Source: Bryum argenteum
Taxonomy: Eukaryota > Streptophyta > Bryopsida > Bryales > Bryaceae
DNA: 64,000 bases
Reading direction: 5' to 3'
Assembly (NCBI GenBank): GCA_037043015.1
Contig: CM073330.1
Coordinates: 3,187,263 to 3,251,262 of the forward strand
A program made the position numbers and the translations under genes. Shown here piece after piece: positions 49,901-60,431 of the stretch. Within the stretch, counting starts at the first letter, position 1. Each line of letters starts with the position of its first letter. Below the pieces are notes generated by a model. It saw nothing but the letters and a program-made list of their open reading frames with translations, ran no database searches and was not told where the DNA came from.

Positions 49901-49966
49901 GAAGGTGGCCGCGGCGTCGGTGCAGGCGAGCATAGCCAGCAACAGAAGAAGCAATACCCTCGCCAT
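46906..49966 (-). CDS. OST1: Ribophorin I / OST1 subunit of oligosaccharyltransferase, two exons
   Basis: Spliced model, minus strand: 49966-49877 and 48609-46906, phase 0, giving 597 residues (family about 600). Exon 1 encodes the signal peptide MARVLLLLLLAMLACTDAAA and reaches LRADRK. Exon 2 holds the lumenal region, with the family motifs SEYQLVKFVDNAYILSPYPV, VVTELVREVEISHWGNVYV, FRHLHAKLPASVHSVYYRDE, then one membrane segment near 422-443 (PVMLILVFITFFAACIAY). A cytosolic tail of about 154 residues is predicted helical and coiled-coil-like, longer than in animals. The protein is an ER membrane subunit of the complex that transfers the lipid-linked glycan to Asn-X-Ser/Thr in nascent proteins; it presents substrate and is not catalytic. 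The single intron is 1267 bp and repeat-rich. No damage is seen. Confidence 0.97.
48640..49760. repeat. Diverged duplications filling the ribophorin I intron
   Basis: ACTCGTCCTCCACTA with CACATCGTTTGACTTTCAC-like words occurs twice, near 48775-48865 and 49112-49190, about 335 bp apart. A second pair, CCTCAAA.ATTCATACGAAC with TACTCTCACC..GTCGATCTT, occurs near 49382 and 49610, about 228 bp apart. The intron seems to have grown by local duplication. Confidence 0.6.
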
Positions 49967-51620
49967 GGCGACGATCGATGATGAAGCTCGATCGATCTGC
50001 GGCAGCTCCTTCACGACGATGGAGAAGCCTCAAAGCACGATACAGTGTAGCTCTGGAGCTTCTACACAGAGTCTGGATGGATGACATGGATGAATGATTC
50101 TGTTCATCTGTAATTGTAATCGCTGGTACATGGTGTGCCATTTTGTAGTTCTTCAATTTGTTTATTGGGACTGTTGGTTACTTAATATATCAATTTAGAA
50201 AGCATAGAACTCTATGTCAATGTGATCCAAGATTCTTTTATTATTATTCTGCTTATTCAAACACAGATTACTATTTGTTCAATATAGGTAAATTGTTTTG
50301 TATCTTAAATGTACAAAAAATTCTATGGTCATTGTAGTCAACCTTTTAAATTTTTGGTCAAAATCTATGATTTTGCATAAAAGAACACTTTGTTATAATC
50401 ATGTGAAATTATTAAAATTAGTAAGCACCATAACTTTGAGTTTTTGAGATTAATTTTCAATAGTTTATGATTTATTCAACTTATGAAACTAGGTTCTGCA
50501 TCTTCCTTGAGTGAACTCAATAAGTGAAGGCTAAGAGCATATCGTGTGCCACTTGCCACTGTTTACGCTCACAGTACGTGAGGGGCTCGGCTCAAATTCC
50601 ATGCCTCAATGCTCAGGCCAATGTCCATGCTATCATACCAAGTCTCCTCAAACAACTCTGGATTGGGGCTAAATTCTTCCGCTTGCCGTGACTTCCTTCA
50701 CTCATGCTACATCAAAAGGAAAATCTTAAAGGCCACGGAGGTGCGGAAAACGACAAGAGAGGGGCAAGAGCAAGTCCTACGATGGAAACAAAGAGAAGAA
50801 AAACACTCTCACTAGCTTGGAGGCTTGAACGCCTTGAAGCAATTGGGGCAAAGGCTAGCCAAAACTCCCTGCTAGCCAAAGTGCTTATGCCATCAATAGT
50901 TAGCGTGACCATATTATGCGCATGAGCAAGGATGCTCTAACTAACTTAGAGTATGCCAACCCCCTCCCCCCAAAAAGGATACAATATAGAATTTCCATAA
51001 ACAAAATCTTGCATTTCTCAACAACTTCATTTAGAATATCTTAAATTTAACAACCACATATGGAGGGCTTTATATAATTATTCTTCGTTTAATCATTTGG
51101 GACAACAAGACTACCATTAAGACTAAATCACAATAATTTAGATAACAAGAGCTCAAACATTAAATAATCTTGATCTTGGACTCTCCTACTTTTGGGTATG
51201 CCTTCCATGAAATCACTTTTCTTAAATCCATAGTTCTTACCGAGGCTACCTCCAACACATATGATATCTTACAGAAAGGAAAAAACAATCAAATTACTTT
51301 AAAAGAGAAAGTAAACAATTAAGTACATTATTTTAAACCAAATCTCGACCAAAGCTACAATAATCTCCCCTTCTCAACATTCTAGTTTCTACTACAGATT
51401 CCACCATCTTTCCTTCATAGCACCACCGCCATCCGGCCGTGCCGCCTTCGGTAAGAAGCTGTACAATCACTTAGTAACCGTAATCAGTCCCAGTTGTATT
51501 CATGTCTCAATACATTGAAAGCACCGAATCTTCAGACGAAACTTCATCACAATAGCATCCTCTCGTGTTTTTAGCAAAGCATACAAGCGGCAAAAAACAC
51601 CTACTGTTTTCAAACGAGTT
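49967..51620. other. Intergenic DNA with ribophorin I promoter at its left end
   Basis: The first 100-150 bp should contain the ribophorin leader. The remainder is AT-rich with short ORFs only. No element ends or RNA genes are evident. Confidence 0.45.
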
Positions 51621-51845
51621 TCATGCATACAAATATTAAATTCCCTGCACATACTCAAGAAGGCGGTCTTCCGAACATCACGCCTTCCACCTCTCGAAAC
51701 GGAAAACCCATGTCTACACGTGGCTCTAGATTCCTGCCAAACTGCAGTGACTCAGCAAAACTTGCCGTTTTCGATCACACGTGCACCATGGGTATGCATG
51801 CAGACCGGTATTTGCATGTAACCATGCAGATATATCGATCTCACT

Positions 51846-51963
51846 TCGATCAGTTCTTGCATATCGATCAGTTCTTGCATATCGATCAGTTCTTGCATAT
51901 CGATCAGTTCTTGCATATCGATCAGTTCTTGCATATCGTTCAGTTCTTGCATATCGATCAGTT
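51846..51963. repeat. 18-bp tandem repeat (TCGATCAGTTCTTGCATA) before the UGT start
   Basis: Six full units and a partial one lie head to tail, with a single substitution (TCGTTCAG) in the sixth. Each unit contains ATCGAT/GATC palindromes. The unit is a multiple of three, so all frames stay open. In the UGT frame it would encode repeated QFLHID. Confidence 0.95.
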
Positions 51964-51994
51964 GAAGCGGTGGTTTGCACTTGGCTCTGCAATC

Positions 51995-54050
51995 ATGGGG
52001 TCTCTTGATCTTGAAGGTGGTAATGTGCCGCACGTAGTAGTAGTGCCGCATTCAAACTCCGGTCACACGATCCCCTTCCTCCAATTCGCGCGCCGTTTAG
52101 CAAGCACAGGGATTCTCACCACCGTCGTAGTTTGTGACAAACACGCACAAGAGCTTGAAGCTTCGGAAAAAGACTGCAATTACCGGATCGTTCCCTTGGG
52201 AGACAAGACGTCCCTGGAGCTTTCGCACAAGGAATGGCACGAGCTCGTCCGCGACACCGAGGAGCAACGCATGATCGATCTCCTGGAAGCTCGTATCCGC
52301 GAGTTCGGCTCTCCATCACCAGTGTGCATCGTACATGATATGTTCGAGTGTTGGACGCAAGAAGTTGCGGAGAGGCTGCACATCGCGAAGCACCTTTTGT
52401 TCGTCTCTCCAGCTTCGGCACTCTCCTGCGCGCTTCAGTCGCACCGGTGGTATCAAAAGGGACTTGTCCCGATCACTCGCGAGACTCGAAATCTCGTATT
52501 CTCAGACATTCCCGGCCTGCCACCAACTGCAGCTTTAGACCTCCCTGTACCATTCAAATGCTCCTCTACGTACGAATGGATGCGACACCGTCACGCGAAG
52601 TTCCGATCTGCAGACGTGATACTCCTGAACACGTTCTATGATCTGGAGTATCAGGTTCTCGATGCGTTGCGGAGCAGATTGAATGAAGTGAAAGCGATTT
52701 TCATACTCGACATCGGCCCATTTCTGCCAGAGGAAGAAGGGGATGGTCCGGATCCGTGTCTGGACTGGTTGAGTACTCAGGCTCCGAAGTCGGTGTTGTA
52801 TGTTAGCTTCGGGAGTATGGCGACCCACTCGGAGGCTCAGTTGCGGGAGTTGGCCTTGGGGCTCGAGGCAAGTGGAGTATCCTTTTTGTGGAGTGTGCGA
52901 CCGCCGAATGCGCACGGATTCTCAGCGGCGTCGGATAGAGCGTCTGTGACGGAGTTTTTGCCTGAGGGATTTGAGGAGCGTGTGCGGGGACGGGGTTTCT
53001 GTTGCTCGTGGTGGGCGCCCCAAGAGAGGATTTTGAAGCATCCTGCTGTAGGCGGATTCTTGAGCCATTGCGGCTGGAACTCGACTTTGGAGGCTGTGTG
53101 TGCGGGTGTGCCTGTGCTTGCTTGGCCGGTGCTCTCGGAGCAGCACCTCAATCGCAGGTACTACTCGAAATTCTCTACCAATTCTCAATGTCAGCAACTA
53201 AAACTTTGTTGGACTTCTTCAATTTTATAAGTCAAATGAATAAACAGAACTACGGGCTTCATGGCTTGTAAGGTGTTTAATTACTTCATTCTATCCTACA
53301 TTATACTTAGAGGACATTGATCAATTCAGAGGTCTCAAGTGAGACTTTCTTTAAGCACAAGCTTTTTAGTTATTGCAGTCCCATATCTTTGTAGTTAATT
53401 GAGCTTGACAAGCGTTGAATGTTCAACAAGCATTATAAGCCAGTTAGCGACCCCAGACTTTCTCTTGGAGAGTGTTCTTTGATATCCCACGTGGACCTGG
53501 AACTCTGCCAGGACTTTAGGACTTCGTCGTGAAGAATATTCTCAGACACTGAGTTTCTTCTAAGTTATTATATCAAGACTTTCTGACAACGAAAACCTCA
53601 CCACTTCCCATACATACAAGAATTGACTTTGTCAAGGTTCATAGCTCAGAGAAACCAACATGGAGTTCAATGGTTCGTCATTCTCCAGTTTCATTCTTGT
53701 TGTTGGAAGCGCACAATGTGAGAGTGCAACATGTGAACAGGTTTTTGGTAGACACAGTGAAGTCGGCGATCGAGTTAGAAGAGAACGAGTACACGAAAGA
53801 GGAGCTAGAGAGCGAGGAGGTGATGCCAGTGCGATTCGTGAGCAAGCACGAGATCGAGAAGAAAGCGAGGAGCCTGATGTTAGAACCGGAAGGTGCAGCG
53901 GCACGAGAGAATATGCAGAAACTGAGAGTCATAGCTCGAGACACTAACGCTCCAGGAGGGTCATCATCTCGCAACTTCGAATCTTATGTACAACACCTTC
54001 ACCACATTGCCGATGCTGCTGAACGGCAGAGCCATGGCACCAGCAAGTAA
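51995..54050 (+). CDS. UGT: UDP-glycosyltransferase (family 1), two exons
   Basis: Spliced model: 51995-53157 and 53741-54050, giving 490 residues, a normal UGT length. The chosen ATG (MGSLDLEGG) places the conserved N-terminal VVVVPHSNSGHTIPF at residues 14-28, with the likely catalytic His24. The plant PSPG box for UDP-sugar binding is complete at 340-383, from WAPQERILKHP through HCGWNSTLEAV to LSEQ. The intron falls immediately after it, inside EQHLNRR, with a phase-2 join to FLVDTVKSAIELEE. Such enzymes glycosylate small acceptors (flavonoids, hormones, terpenoids) in the cytosol; the acceptor cannot be predicted. The frame stays open for 124 codons upstream, back to an ATG at 51623 and through the 18-bp repeats. 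I reject that longer start because it has no family counterpart. The product looks functional. Confidence 0.95.
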
Positions 54051-54572
54051 GCTGCAACTCTCAACCAAAACCTCTGCTTCCACCATATTCATGAATCAAG
54101 TATGAAACTTACACAAAATCGGGACTATCACTGAGGAATATTCTGTTCTGTTACTTCGTTGTTCAATTATCTGGGTCAGGAATTGATCGATGTCCACTTT
54201 GATTTAAGGACTCTGGTTGTGATGTGAAGTTTTCTTTGTTGGATCACTGTAGGCATGATTATTCTTTTTGGAGCAACAGACCGCAGCCAAGTGCAGCTCC
54301 ACCTATATTGTCTAGCCAAGGATAAATGGGATGTCGGATGACAAGGTGAATTGCTCATTCTCCTGAATAGATTATGAGTTTTTGATTTTCTTGTTTTGTT
54401 GCTTCTGAAATTAAAACTGAAAATTTGGAGGTAGCTTCTCCATTTTAAAGTTTGAATTTCACAAGGCAATTATGAATGAACAGATGTAGTGGTGATTCGG
54501 TCTTACATCTTAGATGATGATAGTCTTTAGAATGTTTTTATGTGATCAGAATTTATAACCAAGCTTGTAACC

Positions 54573-54700
54573 AGGTTGCTACTGTGGTTAATAACAGGTT
54601 GCTACTGTGGCTGATAACAGGTTGCTACTGTGGCTGATAACAGGTTGCTACTGTGGTTGATAACAGGTTGCTACTTTGGTTGATAACAGGCTGGTGGGGT
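54573..54700. repeat. 23-bp tandem repeat, about 5.5 copies
   Basis: The unit AGGTTGCTACTGTGG..GATAAC repeats at 54573, 54596, 54619, 54642 and 54665, with small substitutions, and decays into AGGCTGGTGGGGTTGG. Confidence 0.93.
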
Positions 54701-55345
54701 TGGTAGGGTTGGTATAGAAGTGGAGCACGTTGTGAATATAGTGTGTTAGCAATATAGATGTGAAATGGTGCTAAAAATGTATATATCATGGTTAAAACTT
54801 AATAATCTTTTTAGCCCATCATGATTTGAGGCTTAGAACAAGAAGTTTCAAGTATGACTTCATTGGTAAATATTTTCAATTTGTCAGTGTCCTCATGTTA
54901 TCAACAAAACAAGGTTCTTTTATGTCAGTAACATTTCTATTTGTGGCTTGCCTGTCTATCTTACGGTATATTACACAATTATAATCTCACATACATATAC
55001 TCTTCTTCATTCTTAAGATAGTTTTCTGGTTTACAACACTAAAATCAAATTCTTGAAATGAAATTGATGAATATGATGGTTATGAATTACTGTGCATATG
55101 TAACTATACTTTGTATTGAAGCAAATGTTCTGAAACAAAATTCAAGGTTTGTAATATCACTTAGTGTTTTAAAAAAAAAATACAAAAATCCCTTCTTGAA
55201 CATTTGAGTTAATGATCCTAGCAAGAATTTGTCGATTTTCTTTCAATATTTTATATATTTAGTTTGGTATGCACATGTTCATTACAAACCTAAAACAATA
55301 AACTATGTAATCCTTTGATAGCCAAGCTTCGAGTTTTCAGTCACA

Positions 55346-55537
55346 AAGTACACATAGTTTAATGGCTATTGATTACTACTTGTGGTTATAATATCCACTG
55401 TGAGAGGGGTTAGTAGTTCTATGTCATTGTTGTTATGTCCTAAGTACACATAGTTTAATGGCTATTGATTACTACTTGTGGTTATAATATCCACTATGAG
55501 AGGGGTTAGTAGTTCTATGTCATTGTTGTTATGTCCT
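55346..55537. repeat. 96-bp tandem duplication
   Basis: Two nearly identical copies (55346-55441 and 55442-55537) start AAGTACACATAGTTTAATGG and end TTGTTGTTATGTCCT. Only about one or two differences are seen (CACTGTGAG versus CACTATGAG), so the duplication is young. Confidence 0.93.
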
Positions 55538-55738
55538 GAGGACAGATCATAAAGGGTAGATCAAATGGCATTTTAATTTATCCAAGTAAGCCAACCCTAC
55601 AAGGGTTTGGTGTAAAACTTCTTTATTTAATTATTTATTTAATTACAGAGTACACAAAGAGCTACATCCTAAGATGAGTCTCAAAACAGATATTTGATCA
55701 TCTCCAACTTCTGTCTACTCTAGAAACACAGCTTCTGT

Positions 55739-56556
55739 CTACTCTGAAAAGAGCTGCGAATGCAGGTTGAAGGAACATGCAGAAATTGTGAGCTTGGCGA
55801 TGATGGCTTCTGCTAGCGTGAGCAGATGTTGTTCCAGTGACGATACTCCCAGCCTGCACACACTCAACATGAGTGACACTTGTTGCAGTGAACGAGGTAC
55901 CCAATATGGTGGAGTTCTATAAACATGAGAAAAAATCATCACTACAAGAGAAGAGAGAAAAGAGGGGGTTTGCAACGTTCACACAAAAATCAGTGTTTGT
56001 AACTTGATTGCAAAACCCTCCTCTTTTCTAGTGGTGCATCTGCTTGGATTGATACGCATTTTCTACTGCAAGGTATGGTAATCATATGAGAAGTGGTTGC
56101 GCAGTGTGTGAAGCCTTCCTTGTACCTCGTTAATAGTAAGAGCGTGGATTTTGGGCTCCAGAGCCACCTTGGAACACTCACAATAATCCCTGAACTTTCA
56201 CAATCTGCAGTGAGGTCACCACTTTCAAAATGATTACCAAGCTTCCCCTGCCTGAGAACATGCTCGATGTATCAGGAATCAGATTGAAAAGGAGATGCTA
56301 TGCTTGCAAGAGAGGGAATTGGGAAAAGGATGGATCGTACTGTGACAAGGGAAGAAGCGTTACCTGATCTGCAGAGTGATCGGACGCCCAACTATAAGCC
56401 ACCAAGGAAGAGTCTCACCTGCCCGTTCGTCGACGTAAAGCAGACCACTTCTACTTCGTCCGCCACCTGAACCCTTTCAAACATCAGCAATTCACGAACA
56501 CCACGAAATCTGTGAGGGTTTATCGATTCTGGATTAGGAAACTGACCTGGGCACAT
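55739..56556 (-). CDS. Unrecognised three-exon small gene (145 aa)
   Basis: Spliced model, minus strand: 56556-56419, 56247-56126, 55916-55739. Junctions are CAG|GTGAGA...GGCAG|GGG (phase 0) and ACGAG|GTACAA...TTATAG|AAC (phase 2, joining to Arg). Exon 1 gives MCPGQFPNPESINPHRF, GVRELLMFERVQVADEVEVV and CFTSTNGQ. Exon 2 continues GKLGNHFESGDLTADCESSG and IIVSVPRWLWSPKSTLLLL. Exon 3 ends with a Leu-rich helical stretch (SLEQHLLTLAEAIIAKLTIS) before the stop. No signal peptide is present. I recognise no family. The frame is also open upstream of the ATG to 56640. Intron 2 contains a CACTA-like MITE, which supports that stretch being intronic. The start lies only 171 bp below the F-box stop on the same strand, so it could be a separate gene or a spliced extension of that transcript. 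Confidence 0.45.
55940..56033. mobile_element. Short CACTA-like MITE inside an intron
   Basis: The left end is CACTACAAGAGAAGAGAG, followed by AAAAGAGGGGGTTTGCAACG. The right end, inverted, is CACTAGAAAAGAGGAGGG followed by TTTTGCAA. CACTACAAGA matches the common plant CACTA terminus. The element is about 94 bp and non-coding. Its termini resemble those of the element at 17471. A clean 3-bp target duplication is not evident. Confidence 0.75.
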
Positions 56557-56727
56557 TAGCTCGGCAGCGTCACTTTTTCTCCTGCAAAACAGTATTTTTA
56601 TCCTTCCCTCATGTCGCAGGGTCTCTTCCTCCTCTCTGACTAGCTATAGGTGACCGTTCCGACAGCTGAACGGTCCATGACGAACACAATTCTATAAAAT
56701 TATTATTATATGTTATCATCTATATAG

Positions 56728-57960
56728 TCAAACTTGGCTGTTAAACCTGGGCTCTACATTGAAAGAGACAGGGTTTAAGGTAAAGAGACCTAGCTCTCCC
56801 CTAAACCCTCGCTCGGGTAGAACCGGAAGAGCTTCCGATCTCTCTTGATCTCCAATATCGATAATCTCTCCAGTATGATCAACGGTGTTATACAAACACA
56901 CACGACCATCGCCACATGGTGCCAATGCAGACTCCGGGTAAACTTCCAGACTCCTCCCACCTCTTCTGATCTTCTTCACTACATTCACAAGTTTGAAGCT
57001 CTCGGAATCAATCCATTCGACTCTATCGATCCAGTGCTCAGTAACACGACCATTCTCACGCTCCGACAATAAAAGCAATTCCCCATCGTTTTCGATCAGT
57101 TGCAGAATAGCACTGCTCGGGAAGGTATTGGTTGCCTTCTTCGTCGACCAAGTGCGAGTTTCGATATTGAATACTAGGAGACCCCGAACAATCTGATTGC
57201 AAACAGTAATGAATCCGATACAGTAGATGTTACCGTCCAAAGAGACGGCGGATTGGTAATCGTTGACAGCGAATGGGGGTCCGGGGAGATCTCCAACTCG
57301 CACCCACAGTCGAGTTCGAGAGTCGTAAAGTTCGCAAATTGTAGAGAGATGCTCCTCACTCGATTCGGAGCTTCCGGCTACAAGGATCTGATATGAGTTC
57401 GGAGCTAGTACCAACAGGTGCATCACCACTGGGTTGCGTCGATGGAGGAGTGGAGGAAGCTCCCTGTGAGTTTGGCTAAGCAGATTGAAGATGACTAACC
57501 TCTCCTCGTGTTGCAGCTTCGAGAAGTTCATGCACACGAGTCCTGCAGCTGTGCAGAAAAGGAACTGTTTGAAGAGTTCGGGATCTGGATCGCAACCTGT
57601 AGGTAGGTACTTTAGTGTAGGCAGCTTTCTCCATATCTTACTACGTGTGTCGAATCCTCCCCAGTTCAAGACGCCGTCCTCGATGAAGAAATAGCACGCT
57701 GTCAGCTTCACATGCTCCTTCAATGAGCGTGTTCTAATGAAGTCTTGACTGCTCAGCAAGGTGTTGAAATCTTTCGAGACCGTTTTCAGCCGGAAGATCA
57801 CATCGTAGTCTAGAGTTTTACAGATCAGAACTTTGATTTCAGGAGGAAAGCTTGCGAAACCGACTTGCTTTGTATCTGGCACAGCAGCATCAGCGACGGG
57901 CTCCGGAGAAATCTGAGACATGATTGAGGTTACGGAAAGATTTCTCAAATAGAGTGCCAT
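56728..57960 (-). CDS. F-box protein with kelch-like C-terminal repeats
   Basis: A single exon of 410 residues starts at the ATG at 57960 (MALYLRNLSV). A second in-frame ATG at 57921 (MSQISPEP) would give 397 residues and may be the true start. The F-box lies at about residues 35-75: FASFPPEIKVLICKTLDYDV, then FRLKTVSKDFNTLLSSQDFI. The rest resembles an F-box-associated beta-propeller, with kelch-like spacing: CELYDSRTRLWVRVGDLP, SLDGNIYCIGF, LLVFNIETRTWS and GDGRVCLYN. It would act as the substrate receptor of an SCF ubiquitin ligase through SKP1, with target unknown. Length is normal and no disruption is seen. Confidence 0.9.
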   Translation of the reverse strand: MALYLRNLSVTSIMSQISPEPVADAAVPDTKQVGFASFPPEIKVLICKTLDYDVIFRLKTVSKDFNTLLSSQDFIRTRSLKEHVKLTACYFFIEDGVLNWGGFDTRSKIWRKLPTLKYLPTGCDPDPELFKQFLFCTAAGLVCMNFSKLQHEERLVIFNLLSQTHRELPPLLHRRNPVVMHLLVLAPNSYQILVAGSSESSEEHLSTICELYDSRTRLWVRVGDLPGPPFAVNDYQSAVSLDGNIYCIGFITVCNQIVRGLLVFNIETRTWSTKKATNTFPSSAILQLIENDGELLLLSERENGRVTEHWIDRVEWIDSESFKLVNVVKKIRRGGRSLEVYPESALAPCGDGRVCLYNTVDHTGEIIDIGDQERSEALPVLPERGFRGELGLFTLNPVSFNVEPRFNSQV

Positions 57961-59855
57961 TGATAGAAAAAGCAAGAAAAATTGAACCTAACCCATCCCT
58001 CAGCTAAGTGAGGCTGGTTCGGATACAGAGTTTCCCCTCCAGTAAAGCTGTCGCCACACGCACGGAGTGTATGATCCATACAAGGGACTAGAACTATGCT
58101 TTCAACAAGACTACAGAAAGGCTTAAACCCCGACTGTCAACAACTTGAGCAGTTCTATATGTCAACCAGAAGGACCATGAGTCCGCTATCAGGAAACTTT
58201 GCCAATATACACACTGGAGCGATCCTCTCGTATATAAAGCAGTCCGGGACGGTGATATCGTGTACGACAAGCCATATGGGTCTGACACACTCGTATATAA
58301 TATTGTCTGCCTTTGTTTACCAGAAACTTTCATTGTCTGTAAGTCGGATGTCTGTATTTCTCCTTTCGAGGAAATCCTTATAACAGTGGGCAACATTTAG
58401 GCGGTTATCCCTCGGGGTAAAACCGGGTAGGGTGCATACTTCCCTTCTGAACTGCCGCTCGGCGATATCTCCAGAGAGTCTGAGAGTGATCGATGAAAAG
58501 ACGAGAGAGAGATTTGTAGACTTTTAGTGCTCACCGTCGCCTTAAGCGGTGATCCCGATGATCCTTCCTGCGAACCTACCTCTTCAGGAGCCCTACTGGG
58601 CGGCCGGAGGTAATTTCTGTGTGTCAGTCAATTCATTCGTCCGAGAGGGCCTTCAAAGAAAACCACCGTATTTTCTGACATCGCACGACAGGCTGTCTTC
58701 TTCAAGAATGATCGGAGAAGCTCCAATCAGAGAGCTTGTGAGAAGCAGAGATGATAGGGCTCAGGAAAGTGACGTCGAGTCATGGAGGGATTTGACACTG
58801 TACATATTCTTAATTCGGAATGAATTACACTGTATTACAGTCTATGATCAGTTGAAATATCGATAGTTGTTCCATATGAAATTGTCTATGAAGCAAGGGT
58901 ACACGTCTGGAATTGTCTATCTTGAGGTGCTACAGTGGAAAATTTTCTAGAGGGGAGTAGAGAACTCCGTAAGGTGAGTCATCAGTTCGGCACTAAGTCG
59001 TACTAGTCCTTCAGTATCCTCCGCTCGAAATTGTTCCGTACGAGTTCGGTTGAGGGGCCAGCACCAAGTTCGGAAGTCGATGCCCCCGCTTCACTAACAT
59101 GAACAAGCCACTAATTAAGTCAGGAAGAATCAAAGCTTGCTCATACAGCAGAATGGAAGCAATTTCTAACCACGAAATTGCTCTTCTCGCGTTACTGCAA
59201 CCGTATCCTCCACGCCCACCACTAGATTGGCTCGTGGAACTCACTCTTCGACACAAACCAGTTGATCGATCGATTTCACAATGAGCTCATTAAAATCGCG
59301 TACTAACGAGATTACCTTCCAGAACTGAAATCATCACAAACATCACTCACGAGCACAACTCTAAAACTCGCGCACCCAACTGCTGAGTACCACTTCATTC
59401 TACATTGTTGGATGCGCAGTAGTGGAATCTCACAGGTAGAAGGGGACTGTTTGAGATTTGCTTCTGTAAAGAAGTGTACGTGACGAATCTAGCTTTCAAC
59501 CAATACGCCCGCTGGCCGAGGGTGCAGGGTTGCCATTCAACCACGTCAATGATGCTTGCAATCTCAACGTTTAAGTGTTTTGTTTTCAAGGAGGTTCTTA
59601 AGTGGTACAGGAGTTGAATACGTGAGGAGGTCGCCGCATCGGACGGCGTCTCTAATCAGTTCTCACTCTGGAATGGCTACAGTGTTCATCTGGGGACCAA
59701 TTTGCGGCGCCTGTAACTTACTGTTTCCGACGATGGCGGCAGCGTGCGCAAGGGTTTCACTGTTGCTTGCCGCATACTTTACCGAGTTTGCAGGGGAGCG
59801 CACGGGTTTGGGTTACCGTAGGAGACGGCGGATCACCGCATTTCAGTCCTACGAT
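57961..59855. other. Intergenic DNA, no supported gene
   Basis: The left end should contain the F-box promoter. A plus-strand frame at 58549-58866 (105 codons) has no recognisable domain or splice context, and I do not call it. The rest shows no repeats or element ends that I can define. Confidence 0.4.
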
Positions 59856-60044
59856 CATTTTTCACGAGCATTTTTCACGAGCATTTTGCACGAGCATTTT
59901 TCACGAGCATTTTGCACGAGCATTTTTCACGAGCATTTTGCACGAGCATTTTTCACGAGCATTTTGCACGAGCATTTTTCACGAGCATTTTGCACGAGCA
60001 TTTTTCACGAGCATTTTCACGAGCATTTTTCACGAGCATTTTTC
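59856..60044. repeat. 13-bp tandem array with alternating variants
   Basis: About 14 units alternate between CATTTTTCACGAG and CATTTTGCACGAG, so the higher-order period is 26 bp over most of the array. The last units lose the alternation and one lacks a T. The ORFs that cross it are artefacts of the repeat. Confidence 0.95.
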
Positions 60045-60351
60045 GGGGGCAAGGGAGAGGATGAGTAAAGAGCCCCTAATTTTTTGATGTAGAGGCTTTA
60101 AATGCCATGGAGATGGCTTCCGAGGGTAACTTGGGATCGCAGGTCTCAAATTTGAACTCAAAATTATCAGAAATGGCAGTCATAGGATAAAATGGAAAAT
60201 TCCAAGGATTTTGAAGAAAAAATCCCATTGGCTAATGGGGGCTCTGAGAAACGCTGGTAGCAATGAAATATGGGCGCTCGGAGACAACCCCTCACAGCCA
60301 CACCTAACCCCCCCGGGCCCCTCAATACTTCTTGCCCCATTGTTAAGAAGG

Positions 60352-60353
<2 letters not shown>

Positions 60354-60426
<73 letters not shown>
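60354..60426. repeat. (TA)n microsatellite, about 36 units
   Basis: An uninterrupted TA run. The Ile/Tyr ORFs on both strands across it are artefacts, and its length is approximate. Confidence 0.95.

Positions 60427-60429
<3 letters not shown>

Positions 60430-60431
<2 letters not shown>

Larger units (their letters stand above)
54051..55738. other. Intergenic DNA, no gene seen
   Basis: The stretch begins with the UGT 3' UTR and contains two tandem-repeat loci (54573 and 55346) listed separately. The rest is AT-rich with no supported ORF. Confidence 0.5.

Noticed and set aside
51623-51994. Extended UGT N-terminus of 124 residues
   Set aside because: The canonical UGT start MGSLDLEGG fits family length and the sugar-transferase N-terminal motif. 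The extension is low-complexity repeat. It is kept only as a finding to test.
58549-58866. 105-codon plus-strand ORF
   Set aside because: No recognisable domain, no splice context and no paralogue in the window.
59556-60087. ORFs of 170 and 106 codons with FHEHFARAF repeats
   Set aside because: They are produced by the 13-bp array. Two frames are open at once and no family is recognisable.
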